This document shows positions 41,597-51,595 of a DNA stretch of 58,662 nucleotides, one piece after another. Positions within the stretch are counted from its first letter, which is position 1. Each line of letters begins with the position of its first letter. The position numbers were made by a program, and so were the translations under genes. The notes under the pieces are model-generated. The model was not told where the DNA came from and made no database searches. It saw only the letters and a program-made list of their open reading frames with translations. Source of the stretch: an uncultured Clostridium sp. (GTDB lineage: Bacteria; Bacillota; Clostridia; Clostridiales; Clostridiaceae); assembly GCF_947072515.1 (NCBI RefSeq), contig NZ_CAMTIG010000022.1, positions 1-58,662 on the forward strand, in the 5' to 3' direction.

Positions 41597-42934
41597 ATGA
41601 ATAAAAATAGTTTAAATAAAACATATTTTATAGCTACATATGGATGTCAAATGAATGAAGAAGATTCAGAAAAAATATCTGGAATGTTAAAAAGATTTGG
41701 ATATTCAAAAACTGAAGAAAGAGATACAGCAGACATTATAATTTTTAACACTTGTTGTGTTAGAGAAAATGCTGAAAATAAAGTTTTTGGTAACTTAGGG
41801 GCTGTAAAAAAACTAAAAGAAAAAAATCCAAATTTAATAATTGCCATTTGTGGATGTATGATGCAACAAATTGGTATGGCAGATAAAGTCTTAAAAACTT
41901 TCCCATTTGTTGATATTATATTTGGAACACATAATGCATATAAATTCCCAGAATATTTATCAAGAGTTCAAACAGAAGGTGTTCAAATAAAAGAGATCTT
42001 AGATAAAGAAACTGATATCGTTGAGGGAATTCCAATAGATAGAGAAAGCAGTGTAAAAGCATTCGTTACAATAATGTATGGTTGTAATAACTTCTGTACG
42101 TACTGTGTAGTGCCATATGTTAGAGGAAGAGAAAGAAGCAGAAAATCAGAAGATATCTTAAATGAAATCAAAGATTTAGTGTCAAAAGGTTATAAAGAAA
42201 TAACTATACTAGGACAAAATGTAAACTCATATGGAAAAGGGCTTGAAGAGGACATTAATTTTGCAAAATTACTTAGAAAGATTAATGAAGTTGATGGATT
42301 AGAAAGATTAAGATTTATGACTTCTCATCCAAAAGACTTAACAGAAGAAGTTATATACGCCATAAGAGATTGTAGTAAAATCTGTGAACAAATTCACTTA
42401 CCAGTTCAAAGTGGTTCAGATAGATTATTAAAAGTAATGAATAGACATTATGATAAAGAAAGATATTTATACTTAATTGATCTAATTAAAAAGGAAATTC
42501 CAAATGTATCTATTACAACTGATATAATTGTAGGATTCCCTGGAGAAACTGAAGAAGATTTCCAAGATACATTAGATTTAGTAGATAAGGTTAAATATGA
42601 TTCTGCATTTATGTTTATATATTCTAGAAGAAATCATACACCAGCTGATAAGATGGAAAATCAAATTCCAGATGACGTAAAACATGAAAGATTTAATAGA
42701 TTAGTGGCTTTAGTAAATAAAAATATTGCTATTAAAAATAAACAATACGAAGGAACTACTTTAGAAGTACTTGTAGAAGGAATCAGTAAAAATGATGAAA
42801 CTAAATTATCTGGTAGAACAAGAAATGGAAAACTAGTTAATTTAAATGGTGAAAAAGACTGCATAGGTACATTAGTTAATGTTGACATTGTAAGAGCTCA
42901 ACCATTTTCTTTAGTAGGTAACCAAGTAAAATAA
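41597..42934 (+). CDS. miaB: tRNA-2-methylthio-N6-dimethylallyladenosine synthase
   Basis: A 445-residue radical-SAM methylthiotransferase that makes ms2i6A37 in tRNA. N-terminal MTTase cysteines: [19 protein letters not shown] and AICGCMMQQ. Radical-SAM motif CNNFCTYC in the centre. C-terminal TRAM domain near [25 protein letters not shown]. The length is normal and all clusters are intact. TGGAGG precedes the ATG. Followed by a short terminator and the SNF2 gene. Confidence 0.95.
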   Translation: MNKNSLNKTYFIATYGCQMNEEDSEKISGMLKRFGYSKTEERDTADIIIFNTCCVRENAENKVFGNLGAVKKLKEKNPNLIIAICGCMMQQIGMADKVLKTFPFVDIIFGTHNAYKFPEYLSRVQTEGVQIKEILDKETDIVEGIPIDRESSVKAFVTIMYGCNNFCTYCVVPYVRGRERSRKSEDILNEIKDLVSKGYKEITILGQNVNSYGKGLEEDINFAKLLRKINEVDGLERLRFMTSHPKDLTEEVIYAIRDCSKICEQIHLPVQSGSDRLLKVMNRHYDKERYLYLIDLIKKEIPNVSITTDIIVGFPGETEEDFQDTLDLVDKVKYDSAFMFIYSRRNHTPADKMENQIPDDVKHERFNRLVALVNKNIAIKNKQYEGTTLEVLVEGISKNDETKLSGRTRNGKLVNLNGEKDCIGTLVNVDIVRAQPFSLVGNQVK

Positions 42935-42942
42935 TCCAAAGT

Positions 42943-42973
42943 TAAAGATAGCATTTTGCTATCTTTAATTTTT
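42943..42973 (+). terminator. Terminator after miaB
   Basis: TTAAAGATAGCA and TGCTATCTTTAA arms, then TTTTT, overlapping the leader of the next gene. Confidence 0.75.
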
Positions 42974-42991
42974 ATAAAGGGAAGAGGCTAT

Positions 42992-45900
42992 ATGATAAAA
43001 GATAAATTTTTAAATGGATTTTTTAAAAGTACAAAGTCAAAAAATTCTATTTTAATAAAAGAAATTTTAGAAAATGGTTTAATTGAAAACTATGATTATG
43101 AAATATTAGATGGAAGAATTATTTCAATCAATGGAACAGTTTTCTCTGACGATCTTTATAGTTCTTATAAAGTGTTTATTGAATTTGATATGCTTAAACT
43201 AGAAGTGGTTGAACTAGGATGTACCTGTTTAGATTTTGAGAAGACATCTGTAAAAAAAGTTAATTATCCATGTAAACATATAAGTGCTTTATTTATAGCA
43301 GCAATAGAAAGTTTTGAAAATGATAGCACTATAAATAGGATAGTTTCTGATTATAATGATATAAAGAATATACTTAAATTTACTAAGCGTAATTCTCTAT
43401 TAGATAGGCTGCTAGATAATAAGCCAAAGCCTGTGGTGGCTTTAGATACTTATATTAATAGAAACGTTTGGTCTAAAGAATTAGAGTTAGAATTTAAGAT
43501 TGGAATACCAAATGGGAAAAAATATCTAATAAAAGATATTCAGCAATTTATTTTAAATTTTAAAGATGGAATCCCTATGCATTATAGCAAAGACTTTATA
43601 TTTTCAAAGTATGACTATAGTTTTGATAAAGTTGCAAATGAAATTATAGAGTTTATCCAAACTTTATCTAATTTAGATGTGAATTATGGTGGGTTTAAAA
43701 AAAGCCAAGAAGGACTTATAAAGAAAAGATATTTAAAAGTTCCAAAGGGGTTAATTAAAAATTTATTTTTGATTATTAAAGGGTCAAATATCTTTTTAAA
43801 TTCTGGATTTTATTCTAGAGAGATAAAAACAGAGATTTTAGAGTCAGAAATTCCTGTTCCAATAGAATTAACGGAGAATGATGATTCTATTGTATTAAAG
43901 TTTGAAAGAGGTCTTCCAGAGCAGTTAGATAATACTGGTACGGTGTTTTTATACGATACCATAATATATATTACTACTGAATCTCAAAGTGAAAAGTTAA
44001 AGCTGTTTTATGAGAATATAGATGATAATGAAATTGTTTTTGAAAAGGATGAGAAAGAAAGAATTTTCTTAGAATTAATTCCATTATTAAAAAGAACATC
44101 AGATTATCTAATAATTGATGATAAAATATTAGAACAAATTATAATTGCAGAACCTAAATTTAACTTTTATTTTGAACGTGATGATGAAGAGATATATCTT
44201 ACAGTAAAGGTAAAGTATAAGGAATATGAGTTTAATATCTTTAGAGACTATAATGGGAAATATATTTATAGAGATTTATTAAAGGAAGAGAATATTAAAG
44301 AATTTGTTAAAAACTATAAGTTCCATTCATTAGAAACTAATAAATTTGCCTTTATTGGAAATAGTGATGAAATATTTGACTTTTTTAAATTTAATATAGA
44401 TGATTTCCGTGATAAAGGTGAAATTTTTTATAGCGAAGATTTTAAAGGGATTTTAAATTTAAATAACTCTAAATTTGATATTAATGTAAGTAGAGGTAGA
44501 GAAGATTACTTTGAGTTTGAATATGAGGTTTCTAAGATTCCTAAAAATGAATTTTATAATATATTACAAAGCTTTAAGGAAAATAAAAAATACTATAAAT
44601 TAGATAGTGGTGAATATTTAGATTTAGAGGATATTAAACTTAAGGAACTTTTAAATCTGTTAAATGTATTAGAAGCAGATAAAAAAGAAGAGGATATAAG
44701 TTTTACTAAAGAGAAGAGTATTTATATTTATGAAAAACTTAAAAATATTTCAGATGATTATAAAGGAAAGGATATCCTTAAAAATCAAAGTGAAACTATA
44801 TTAGAGTTTAAATCTAAAGAGATATCACCTCTTATAAAAGCGGATTTACGAAAATATCAAAAAGATGGAGTGAATTGGTTAGAAAATTTATATGATTTAA
44901 AACTAGGTGGAATACTAGCAGATGAAATGGGACTTGGAAAGACTCTTCAAGCAATTTCCTTTATTGCAAATAAGTTAAATAAGGAAAGAAAATTTCTAAT
45001 AGTTGCACCAACTTCATTAATATATAACTGGAAAAGTGAATTTGATAAATTTTTACCTAAGGCTAAAGTTAAGATAAATAATGACTCAAAGAGTAAAAGA
45101 AAAATTGTATTAGAAAACTTAGATAAATATGATGTTATCATAACAACGTATACTATGTTAAAGAATGATCTTGAAATGTATGATGATTATGAATTTGATT
45201 GTATGTTTATCGATGAAGCTCAGTATATAAAAAATAGTAATGCTGTAATAGCTAAGACTTGTAAGAAAATTAATTCAAAATGTAAGTTTGCTTTAACAGG
45301 AACACCTTTTGAAAATAATTTAATAGAATTATGGTCAATATTTGATTATATTCTGCCAGGTTATTTATGGGATAAAATTAGTTTTAACACAAAATTTAAT
45401 AGAAACTTATTTGAAGAGAAAATTTTAATTACAGAGTTAAAGAAATTGATTTATCCATTTATACTAAGAAGAAAAAAGGCAGATGTTCTTAAGGAACTGC
45501 CAGATAAAATTGAAAAAATAATTCCTGTAGAAATGAGTAAAACTCAGAAAAAAGTATACGGAACTTATATTAAATATATTAATGATATTTTAAATAAGGA
45601 AGAGTTAGATCCAGAATTTAAAACAGAAAGTATAGAAATTCTTTCTTATATAACTAAGTTAAGACAAATTGCAATACATCCATCATTAGTAAGTGATGCT
45701 TATTTAGGGGATAGTGGTAAAACACAAGCATTAAAAGAATTAGTATTAGATTATGTTGAAAATGGGCATAAGATACTTATATTCTCTCAATTTACAAGAG
45801 CACTTAAAATTTTAAATGGAATATTAAGTGAAAATGACATTACATCATATTATATTGATGGAGCTGTTAATAGTAAGAAGAGAATCCAATTAGTAAATTC

Positions 45901-46237
45901 TTTTAATGAAGATGATACAAATGTATTTTTAATTTCGTTGAAAGCTGGAGGAACAGGTTTAAACTTAACAAGTGCGGACGTTGTTATTCATTTAGACCCA
46001 TGGTGGAATCCAGCTATTGAAAATCAAGCAACAGATAGATCTCATAGAATAGGTCAAAAAAATGTAGTAGAAGTTATTAAGTTAATCTCTATAGGGTCAG
46101 TAGAGGAAAAGGTAATAAACTTACAAAAACGAAAAAAAGAACTTTATGATGCATTATTAAATGATGATGAAATAAGTGAAAACACATTTAAGTTAAATAA
46201 AAAAGAGATTATCGAAGTTTTAAAATCAACATTATAA
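42992..46237 (+). CDS. SWIM/SNF2 family DNA helicase-translocase
   Basis: 1081 residues from ATG 42992 (AAGGGAAGAGG immediately upstream; an ATT/TTG further up is not used). N-terminal SWIM zinc finger (CTCLDF...YPCKHISALF), a long DUF3670-like middle, then the SNF2 ATPase: DEMGLGKT (Lys about 650), DEAQ, TGTPFENN, and helicase C with LKAGGTGLNLTSADVVIHLD and HRIGQ. It remodels or moves along DNA; the partner is unknown. It is monocistronic and ends at a bidirectional terminator. No defence genes adjoin it. Confidence 0.9.
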   Translation: MIKDKFLNGFFKSTKSKNSILIKEILENGLIENYDYEILDGRIISINGTVFSDDLYSSYKVFIEFDMLKLEVVELGCTCLDFEKTSVKKVNYPCKHISALFIAAIESFENDSTINRIVSDYNDIKNILKFTKRNSLLDRLLDNKPKPVVALDTYINRNVWSKELELEFKIGIPNGKKYLIKDIQQFILNFKDGIPMHYSKDFIFSKYDYSFDKVANEIIEFIQTLSNLDVNYGGFKKSQEGLIKKRYLKVPKGLIKNLFLIIKGSNIFLNSGFYSREIKTEILESEIPVPIELTENDDSIVLKFERGLPEQLDNTGTVFLYDTIIYITTESQSEKLKLFYENIDDNEIVFEKDEKERIFLELIPLLKRTSDYLIIDDKILEQIIIAEPKFNFYFERDDEEIYLTVKVKYKEYEFNIFRDYNGKYIYRDLLKEENIKEFVKNYKFHSLETNKFAFIGNSDEIFDFFKFNIDDFRDKGEIFYSEDFKGILNLNNSKFDINVSRGREDYFEFEYEVSKIPKNEFYNILQSFKENKKYYKLDSGEYLDLEDIKLKELLNLLNVLEADKKEEDISFTKEKSIYIYEKLKNISDDYKGKDILKNQSETILEFKSKEISPLIKADLRKYQKDGVNWLENLYDLKLGGILADEMGLGKTLQAISFIANKLNKERKFLIVAPTSLIYNWKSEFDKFLPKAKVKINNDSKSKRKIVLENLDKYDVIITTYTMLKNDLEMYDDYEFDCMFIDEAQYIKNSNAVIAKTCKKINSKCKFALTGTPFENNLIELWSIFDYILPGYLWDKISFNTKFNRNLFEEKILITELKKLIYPFILRRKKADVLKELPDKIEKIIPVEMSKTQKKVYGTYIKYINDILNKEELDPEFKTESIEILSYITKLRQIAIHPSLVSDAYLGDSGKTQALKELVLDYVENGHKILIFSQFTRALKILNGILSENDITSYYIDGAVNSKKRIQLVNSFNEDDTNVFLISLKAGGTGLNLTSADVVIHLDPWWNPAIENQATDRSHRIGQKNVVEVIKLISIGSVEEKVINLQKRKKELYDALLNDDEISENTFKLNKKEIIEVLKSTL

Positions 46238-46259
46238 AACTATATATTTTTGGATACTA

Positions 46260-46294
46260 AAAAGAAGAGGCTTTATAAAGCCTCTTCTTTTTTA
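46260..46294. terminator. Bidirectional terminator
   Basis: AAAGAAGAGGCTTTA and TAAAGCCTCTTCTTT; a long stem with T-tract on the plus strand and A-tract on the other, between convergent genes. Confidence 0.88.
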
Positions 46295-47181
46295 TAATCT
46301 AATATCTCTTTAGGTCTTATAGTTTTTGCACTATCTGCATCTTCTGTACCGTCAGAGTTAATACGATCAACGTGAACATCCATTTGTGGAAATGGAATTG
46401 AAATATTTTCTTTATCAAATCTAAGTTTTGATTCCTCTAGTAAGTAAAAATGAACTGTCCAATAATCTTCATTTTTAACCCAAGCTCTTACAACAAAGTT
46501 TACAGAACTTGCTGCTTGTTCAGATAAAGCTATAAATGGTTCAGGTGTTTTTAATATAAGATTATTTTCATTTATAATTTCTGATAATATCCTTTTAACT
46601 TTAATGATATCATCTCCATAACCAACACCAAAAGTTAAATCTACTCTTCTAAGTTCTTTAGTAGAGTAATTAATGATAGTACCATTTACTAAGCTTCCGT
46701 TAGGAACCATAATTTCTTTATTATCTCCAGTTATAATATGTGTATAAAAAATACTTATTTGTTCAACAATGCCTGTCCTACTATTTGCCACTTCAATTGT
46801 ATCCCCTACATTGAATGGTCTAATTAAAAGAATAATAACGCCACCTGCAAAGTTAGATAAACTTCCTTGTAGTGCAAGACCAACAGCAAGTCCAGCAGAA
46901 GCGATTATTGCAGCTAGGCTAGTTGTTTCAATCCCTAAGTAAGATATTATTAAAATAACTAATAATATTTTTAATGCAATGTCTGCAAATCCATGAAAAA
47001 ATGTAGTAAGTGTTGGATCAATATTTTTCTTAGTTAAAATTGAATTAGTCTTTTTTAATACTTTATTTATTACTTTCCATCCAATAAATAAAAATAGTAC
47101 ACTTAATATAATTTTTATTCCACTATGAGTTATCCATGTGGAAACTAACTTTATTAAATGATCAAAATTAAATGAGTGCAT
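46273..47181 (-). CDS. Small-conductance mechanosensitive channel (MscS family)
   Basis: 302 residues: an N-terminal helix region, TM3 pore region with the Ala/Gly pattern ASAGLAVGLALQGSLSNFAGGVIILL, the beta domain entry RPFNVGDTIEVANSRTGIVEQISIFYT, and a cytoplasmic cage. It opens under membrane tension to release solutes. The C-terminus is short and charged, and AAAGGAGG precedes the ATG. Confidence 0.92.
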   Translation of the reverse strand: MHSFNFDHLIKLVSTWITHSGIKIILSVLFLFIGWKVINKVLKKTNSILTKKNIDPTLTTFFHGFADIALKILLVILIISYLGIETTSLAAIIASAGLAVGLALQGSLSNFAGGVIILLIRPFNVGDTIEVANSRTGIVEQISIFYTHIITGDNKEIMVPNGSLVNGTIINYSTKELRRVDLTFGVGYGDDIIKVKRILSEIINENNLILKTPEPFIALSEQAASSVNFVVRAWVKNEDYWTVHFYLLEESKLRFDKENISIPFPQMDVHVDRINSDGTEDADSAKTIRPKEILDYKKEEAL

Positions 47182-47244
47182 AATTATTTTCCTCCTTTGT
47201 TTTCATGTTAATTATACTATTTTAATAATATAATTCAATAATAA

Positions 47245-47278
47245 AAAGCACAAAATGTAAAAAATTGTGCTTTTTATA
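47245..47278 (-). terminator. Terminator for the DUF523 gene
   Basis: AAAAAGCACAAAATG-type stem (AAGCACAATTTTT and AAAATTGTGCTTTTT) downstream of the minus-strand gene ending at 47280. Confidence 0.8.
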
Positions 47279-47279
47279 T

Positions 47280-48260
47280 TTAGTCACGAATAATTCCCTT
47301 ACCAGAATCAGAAAAATCAAGGAGTTCTTCAGGATACGGAGAGAGAAGTGTTTGATTTAAAAGATAAGTATTATTAAATCGATAGGAATATCCTTTTAAT
47401 AAATTAATTAATACACATTGTGGGCATTTCCCGTCTCTATAATTATCAATTAGAAAAAAGAAAAAGTTTTTTTCATCTGCTCGTAAAAATTTAGAAAAAT
47501 AACTATAAGCATGTGTAAATACATTTATCATAGATGTATACTTTATTGGCTTTGAAATTAGTTTAAGTAAATTAACCTCATAGGATTTAAAAATATTCTC
47601 TAAGGATTCTTTTTTATGAGATGCAATTAATTGACCTAAGGTACGTGTAATTGTTTGGTTATATCCCATAAAAAGTAGCTTATTCTCTGTATGAAAGTCT
47701 AATAGAGCACTTAAGGTAAATTCAGATTTTACATATTCAAAATTAGAAAGTATAAATATTTTAGTTAAAAAATTATCTCGAATTCCAAAGTTATTTAAGC
47801 GCCCCTCATCTTCAATTGGAGTTAAAGGAAAGTTCTTTTTCATAAAATCACTATATAAACCAGCAGATCTTTTAACTTTTTGTGCCGTTTTTTCGGGTGA
47901 CGAATATATGTTCGCATCTGTAATTCCACAACTGGGAGATTTAGTTTTGAAAATAAATCCTTGAGGATTTATTTTTTTTAACTCTGTATAAGAGTTTTGT
48001 GTAAATTGAAGCATTCTTTCTGTATAATCAACTAAATCTTTTGGATCAATTAAGCGAATACTCTCATTTTCTTGAACTAATCGTATAGGGTTTCTAGGGG
48101 TTTTTAATCCTATGTCTGTTTCAGGACAAACTTCTATTAGTTGAACATATGGCGTTAGCTTAGTTAGAAATTTACTTTTGCAAGGTTCTCCATTATATCT
48201 ACAAGATACTCCTGTGAGACATTTACTTACTATTATTATGGGTTTTTTATAAATCTTCAT
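47280..48260 (-). CDS. DUF523 plus DUF1722 domain protein (YbgA-like)
   Basis: 326 residues. N-terminal DUF523: SKCLTGVSCRYNGEPCK and ICPE/GLKTPRNPIRLV type block, plus FKTKSPSCG. C-terminal DUF1722: FHTENKLLFMGYNQ and ending CPQCVLINLLKGYSYRF. This fusion is widespread; E. coli YbgA carries the second part. Cysteines suggest metal binding. Biochemical function unknown. AAAGGAGGG precedes the ATG. Confidence 0.85.
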   Translation of the reverse strand: MKIYKKPIIIVSKCLTGVSCRYNGEPCKSKFLTKLTPYVQLIEVCPETDIGLKTPRNPIRLVQENESIRLIDPKDLVDYTERMLQFTQNSYTELKKINPQGFIFKTKSPSCGITDANIYSSPEKTAQKVKRSAGLYSDFMKKNFPLTPIEDEGRLNNFGIRDNFLTKIFILSNFEYVKSEFTLSALLDFHTENKLLFMGYNQTITRTLGQLIASHKKESLENIFKSYEVNLLKLISKPIKYTSMINVFTHAYSYFSKFLRADEKNFFFFLIDNYRDGKCPQCVLINLLKGYSYRFNNTYLLNQTLLSPYPEELLDFSDSGKGIIRD

Positions 48261-48417
48261 TAATAATCCCTCCTTTACAGTATAGTTTTTACAAGGAATT
48301 TAAATATATTCTTATCTTATTTAAGAAATTTTTAGTATAATAAAAATAGATGTTAAATTCTATATTTAATTGATATAATAAAATAAAATTAATTTTTAGA
48401 CATAAGGAGGATATTAA

Positions 48418-48684
48418 ATGAAAGCGATTGTAACTGTAATAGGTAAGGATAAGGTTGGAATAATAGCGGGCATAAGTGCTGAATTACAAGAATTAAACAT
48501 AAATATTCTAGATGTAAATCAAACAATAATGGGCTCTAATTTTGCAATGATGATGATGGTTAATTTATCAGAAGAGGAAAACTTTGAAGAAATTAAAAAT
48601 AAACTTACTAAAAAAGGTGCTAGCTTAGATGTGGATGTAAGAATCCAAAGAGAAGATATTTTTAATTCAATGCATACCATATAG
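48418..48684 (+). CDS. ACT domain protein (UPF0237)
   Basis: An 88-residue single ACT domain: AIVTVIGKDKVGIIAGISAELQELNINILDVNQTIM, the canonical amino-acid-binding fold. AAGGAGG is 6 nt before the ATG. It is followed 19 nt later by the UPF0210 gene, a conserved pairing; the ACT protein likely binds an amino acid and regulates the partner. Confidence 0.88.
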   Translation: MKAIVTVIGKDKVGIIAGISAELQELNINILDVNQTIMGSNFAMMMMVNLSEEENFEEIKNKLTKKGASLDVDVRIQREDIFNSMHTI

Positions 48685-48703
48685 AAGATAGGGGAGCGAT
48701 ATT

Positions 48704-50059
48704 ATGAATAGTAACAATATTATTGAAACGATTAAAATGATAGAAACAGAAAAATTAGATATAAGAACTATAACTATGGGAATATCTTTATTAGATTGTA
48801 TGGATAGTGACATAGATGTATTATGTGATAAAATATATAATAAAATAACTACAACAGCTAAAGATTTAGTTAAAGTAGGAAATGAAATTGAAAGTGAATT
48901 TGGAATACCAATAGTTAATAAAAGAGTTTCTGTAACTCCTATATCTATAATAGGTAGTGCTACAAATGAAGAAAGTTATGTAAAAATAGCTAAAACTTTA
49001 GATAGAGCTGCCGATGCATTAGGAATAGATTTTCTAGGTGGATTTTCTGCATTAGTTCATAAGGGATATACAAAAGGTGATAAAATCCTTATAAACTCAA
49101 TACCAGAAGCATTAGCAACGACAAAGAAAGTTTGTGCTTCAGTTAATGTAGGATCAACACGTACTGGATTAAATATGGATGCTATTAAAGATATGGGTGA
49201 AATAATAAGAAAAACAGCAGAATTAACAGCTGATAAAAATGGATTTGGTTGTGCAAAACTTGTAGTGTTTACTAATGCAGTCGAGGATAATCCATTTATG
49301 GCAGGAGCATTTCATGGAGTTGGAGAAGCAGAAAATATTATAAATATTGGGGTTTCTGGTCCAGGGGTAGTTCAAAGAGCATTAGAAAAAGTTAAAGGTG
49401 AACCATTTGATGTAGTAGCAGAAACAATAAAGAAAACTGCATTTAAAATTACTAGAATGGGTCAATTAGTTGGAGTAGAAGCATCTAAAAGATTAAATGT
49501 TCCATTTGGAATAGTAGATTTATCTTTAGCACCAACACCAGCTATTGGAGATTCTGTTGCACATATTTTAGAAGAGATGGGATTAGACTCTGTAGGGACT
49601 CATGGTACAACAGCAGCTTTAGCATTATTAAATGATGCAGTAAAAAAAGGTGGAGTAATGGCATGTAATCATGTCGGAGGATTAAGTGGAGCTTTCATTC
49701 CTGTTTCAGAAGATGCTGGAATGATTGATGCAGTGCTAAATGGAGCATTAAACTTAGAAAAATTAGAAGCTATGACAGCTATATGCTCTGTTGGACTTGA
49801 TATGATTGCAATTCCAGGAGACACTACCGCAAGTACAATTTCAGCTATGATTGCAGATGAGGCAGCTATTGGAATGATAAATAATAAAACAACAGCTGTT
49901 AGAATTATTCCTGCTATTGATTGTAAAGTTGGAGATATGATTGAGTTTGGTGGATTATTAGGTAGAGCACCAGTAATGGAAATAAATAAATATAGTTCAA
50001 ATGATTTTATAGCTAGAGGTGGAAGAATTCCAGCACCAATTCATTCATTTAAAAATTAA
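48704..50059 (+). CDS. UPF0210 (PFL/DUF711) family protein
   Basis: 451 residues with the UPF0210 pattern: [52 protein letters not shown], and [14 protein letters not shown]. Most resemble pyruvate-formate-lyase-type barrels in fold predictions but lack a glycyl-radical site. GGGGAG precedes the ATG. It is in an operon with the ACT gene. Function unknown. Confidence 0.88.
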   Translation: MNSNNIIETIKMIETEKLDIRTITMGISLLDCMDSDIDVLCDKIYNKITTTAKDLVKVGNEIESEFGIPIVNKRVSVTPISIIGSATNEESYVKIAKTLDRAADALGIDFLGGFSALVHKGYTKGDKILINSIPEALATTKKVCASVNVGSTRTGLNMDAIKDMGEIIRKTAELTADKNGFGCAKLVVFTNAVEDNPFMAGAFHGVGEAENIINIGVSGPGVVQRALEKVKGEPFDVVAETIKKTAFKITRMGQLVGVEASKRLNVPFGIVDLSLAPTPAIGDSVAHILEEMGLDSVGTHGTTAALALLNDAVKKGGVMACNHVGGLSGAFIPVSEDAGMIDAVLNGALNLEKLEAMTAICSVGLDMIAIPGDTTASTISAMIADEAAIGMINNKTTAVRIIPAIDCKVGDMIEFGGLLGRAPVMEINKYSSNDFIARGGRIPAPIHSFKN

Positions 50060-50095
50060 ATGGTTTAAAAATTAGAGAAAGAAGTTGATAACAAT

Positions 50096-50857
50096 ATGAA
50101 GAAGTTTATATCATGGAATGTAAATGGGATTAGAGCGTGTGTAAAAAAAGGATTTGTTGAATATTTTAATTCTGTAGATGCAGATGTATTTGCAATTCAA
50201 GAAACTAAATTACAAGAAGGACAAATTGATTTAGAGTTACCAGGATATCATCAGTATTGGAATTATGCAGTGAGAAAAGGATATTCAGGTACTGCTGTAT
50301 TTACAAAAGAAGAACCACTATCAGTAAGATATGGATTAGGTATAGAAGAACATGATACAGAGGGTAGAGTTATAACAGTAGAATTTAATGGTTATTTCTT
50401 TATAACAGTATATACTCCTAATGCAAAAGCAGAACTTGCTAGAATAGATTATAGAATGGTTTGGGAAGATGCATTTAGAGAATATTTAAAAGAACTTGAG
50501 AAAATAAAACCAGTTATAGTTTGTGGAGATTTAAATGTTGCTCATAATGAGATAGATTTAAAAAATCCACAAGCAAACAGAAAAAATGCTGGATTTAGTG
50601 ATCAAGAAAGAGGAAAATTTAATGAGTTTTTAGATGCTGGATTTATTGATACATTCAGATTTAAATATCCTACAAAAGAAGAGGCCTATTCATGGTGGTC
50701 ATATAGATTTAATGCAAGACAAAGAAATGCTGGATGGAGAATTGATTATTTTATAATATCTAATTCATTAAAAGATAATGTTGTAGATGCAAGTATTCAT
50801 TCAGATATTTTAGGTTCAGACCATTGTCCTGTAGAATTAATATTTAGTGGTATTTAA
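50096..50857 (+). CDS. exoA: Exodeoxyribonuclease III / AP endonuclease
   Basis: 253 residues of the ExoIII type: FISWNVNGIRACVKKGF, QETKLQE (catalytic Glu), YTPNAKAELARIDYRMVWE, CGDLNVAHNEIDL, and C-terminal GWRIDYFIIS and GSDHCPVEL. It cuts DNA at abasic sites and trims 3' ends in base-excision repair. The length is normal. The ribosome site is GAAAGAAG. Confidence 0.95.
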   Translation: MKKFISWNVNGIRACVKKGFVEYFNSVDADVFAIQETKLQEGQIDLELPGYHQYWNYAVRKGYSGTAVFTKEEPLSVRYGLGIEEHDTEGRVITVEFNGYFFITVYTPNAKAELARIDYRMVWEDAFREYLKELEKIKPVIVCGDLNVAHNEIDLKNPQANRKNAGFSDQERGKFNEFLDAGFIDTFRFKYPTKEEAYSWWSYRFNARQRNAGWRIDYFIISNSLKDNVVDASIHSDILGSDHCPVELIFSGI

Positions 50858-50886
50858 AGAACATGATTTTTCATGTTCTTTTTAAT
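50857..50886 (+). terminator. Terminator after exoA
   Basis: AAAGAACATGA and TCATGTTCTTT around TTTT, then TTAATAA. Confidence 0.75.
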
Positions 50887-51068
50887 AATATAAATAAAAA
50901 AAGTTAAAAATGTTATATTTGTTTATATTAAATGAAAATAAAGAGGAAAAAATCAAAAAAACTATTTACAAAAGTAGAATTTTTTAGTAATTTAAAAGTG
51001 TACCGTTTTAGTGAAGTTTGTTTGTATTCATTAATAGGTTTTACTTTTATTAAAGGGGGAGCATATAG

Positions 51069-51500
51069 ATGAATATATCACAAGAGAGTGATTATGCAAT
51101 AAGAGCAATTAGATCCATGTATAAAATTGGAGAAAGCAATAAAGTTGAAGCGAGAGTTATAGCAGAAAGGGAAGAAATTCCTATAAGATTTTTATTTAAG
51201 ATTTTAAGAAAATTATGTAAGGCTGAAATTATAAGATCTTTTAGAGGTGTTAATGGAGGATATTTAATAAATAAACCATTAGACACAATAACATTAAAAG
51301 ATATTATAGAAGCTATAGATGGGCCTATAACAATAAATAAATGTACAGAAGATTCACAATCATGTAATTTATGTATTAGAGGATGCTCTCTCTATAAAGA
51401 AATGTTAAGTATGGAATCTAAAATAAAAAAAATACTTTCCGAAAAGACTATTAAGCAAATTTTAGAAGAGGATGAAAAAGTAACTTTTATTCATAAATAA
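51069..51500 (+). CDS. Rrf2 family transcriptional regulator with Cys cluster
   Basis: 143 residues: winged HTH (YAIRAIRSMYKIGESNKVEARVIAEREEIPIRFLFKILRKLCKAEIIRSFRGVNGGYLI) and a C-terminal Cys patch, C-x6-C-x2-C-x3-C (KCTEDSQSCNLCIRGC), likely an [Fe-S] sensor ligand set like that of IscR or RsrR. AAGGGGGAG precedes the ATG. It lies 95 nt upstream of cooS, so it probably controls cooS in response to redox or CO. The ligand role is inferred. Confidence 0.88.
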   Translation: MNISQESDYAIRAIRSMYKIGESNKVEARVIAEREEIPIRFLFKILRKLCKAEIIRSFRGVNGGYLINKPLDTITLKDIIEAIDGPITINKCTEDSQSCNLCIRGCSLYKEMLSMESKIKKILSEKTIKQILEEDEKVTFIHK

Positions 51501-51517
51501 ATGAGTAAATAAAAAGT

Positions 51518-51541
51518 ATTTTCCGAAAGGGAAGTACTAAA
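51518..51541 (+). promoter_or_regulatory. Imperfect inverted repeat upstream of cooS
   Basis: AGTATTTTCC, GAAA, GGGAAGTACT (51518-51541), 55 nt before cooS. It could be a regulator site or weak attenuator. A related TACTTTCCGAAAAG occurs in the end of the rrf2 gene (around 51430). Confidence 0.35.
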
Positions 51542-51595
51542 ATTAAAACTGGACTTAAAAGGTATACTTTAAATAATGAAAGGTTGGAATAAACG

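Noticed and set aside
42992..46237. SWIM/SNF2 helicase as part of a defence island
   Set aside because: Its neighbours are miaB and mscS with separate terminators; there is no nuclease, methylase or other effector gene.
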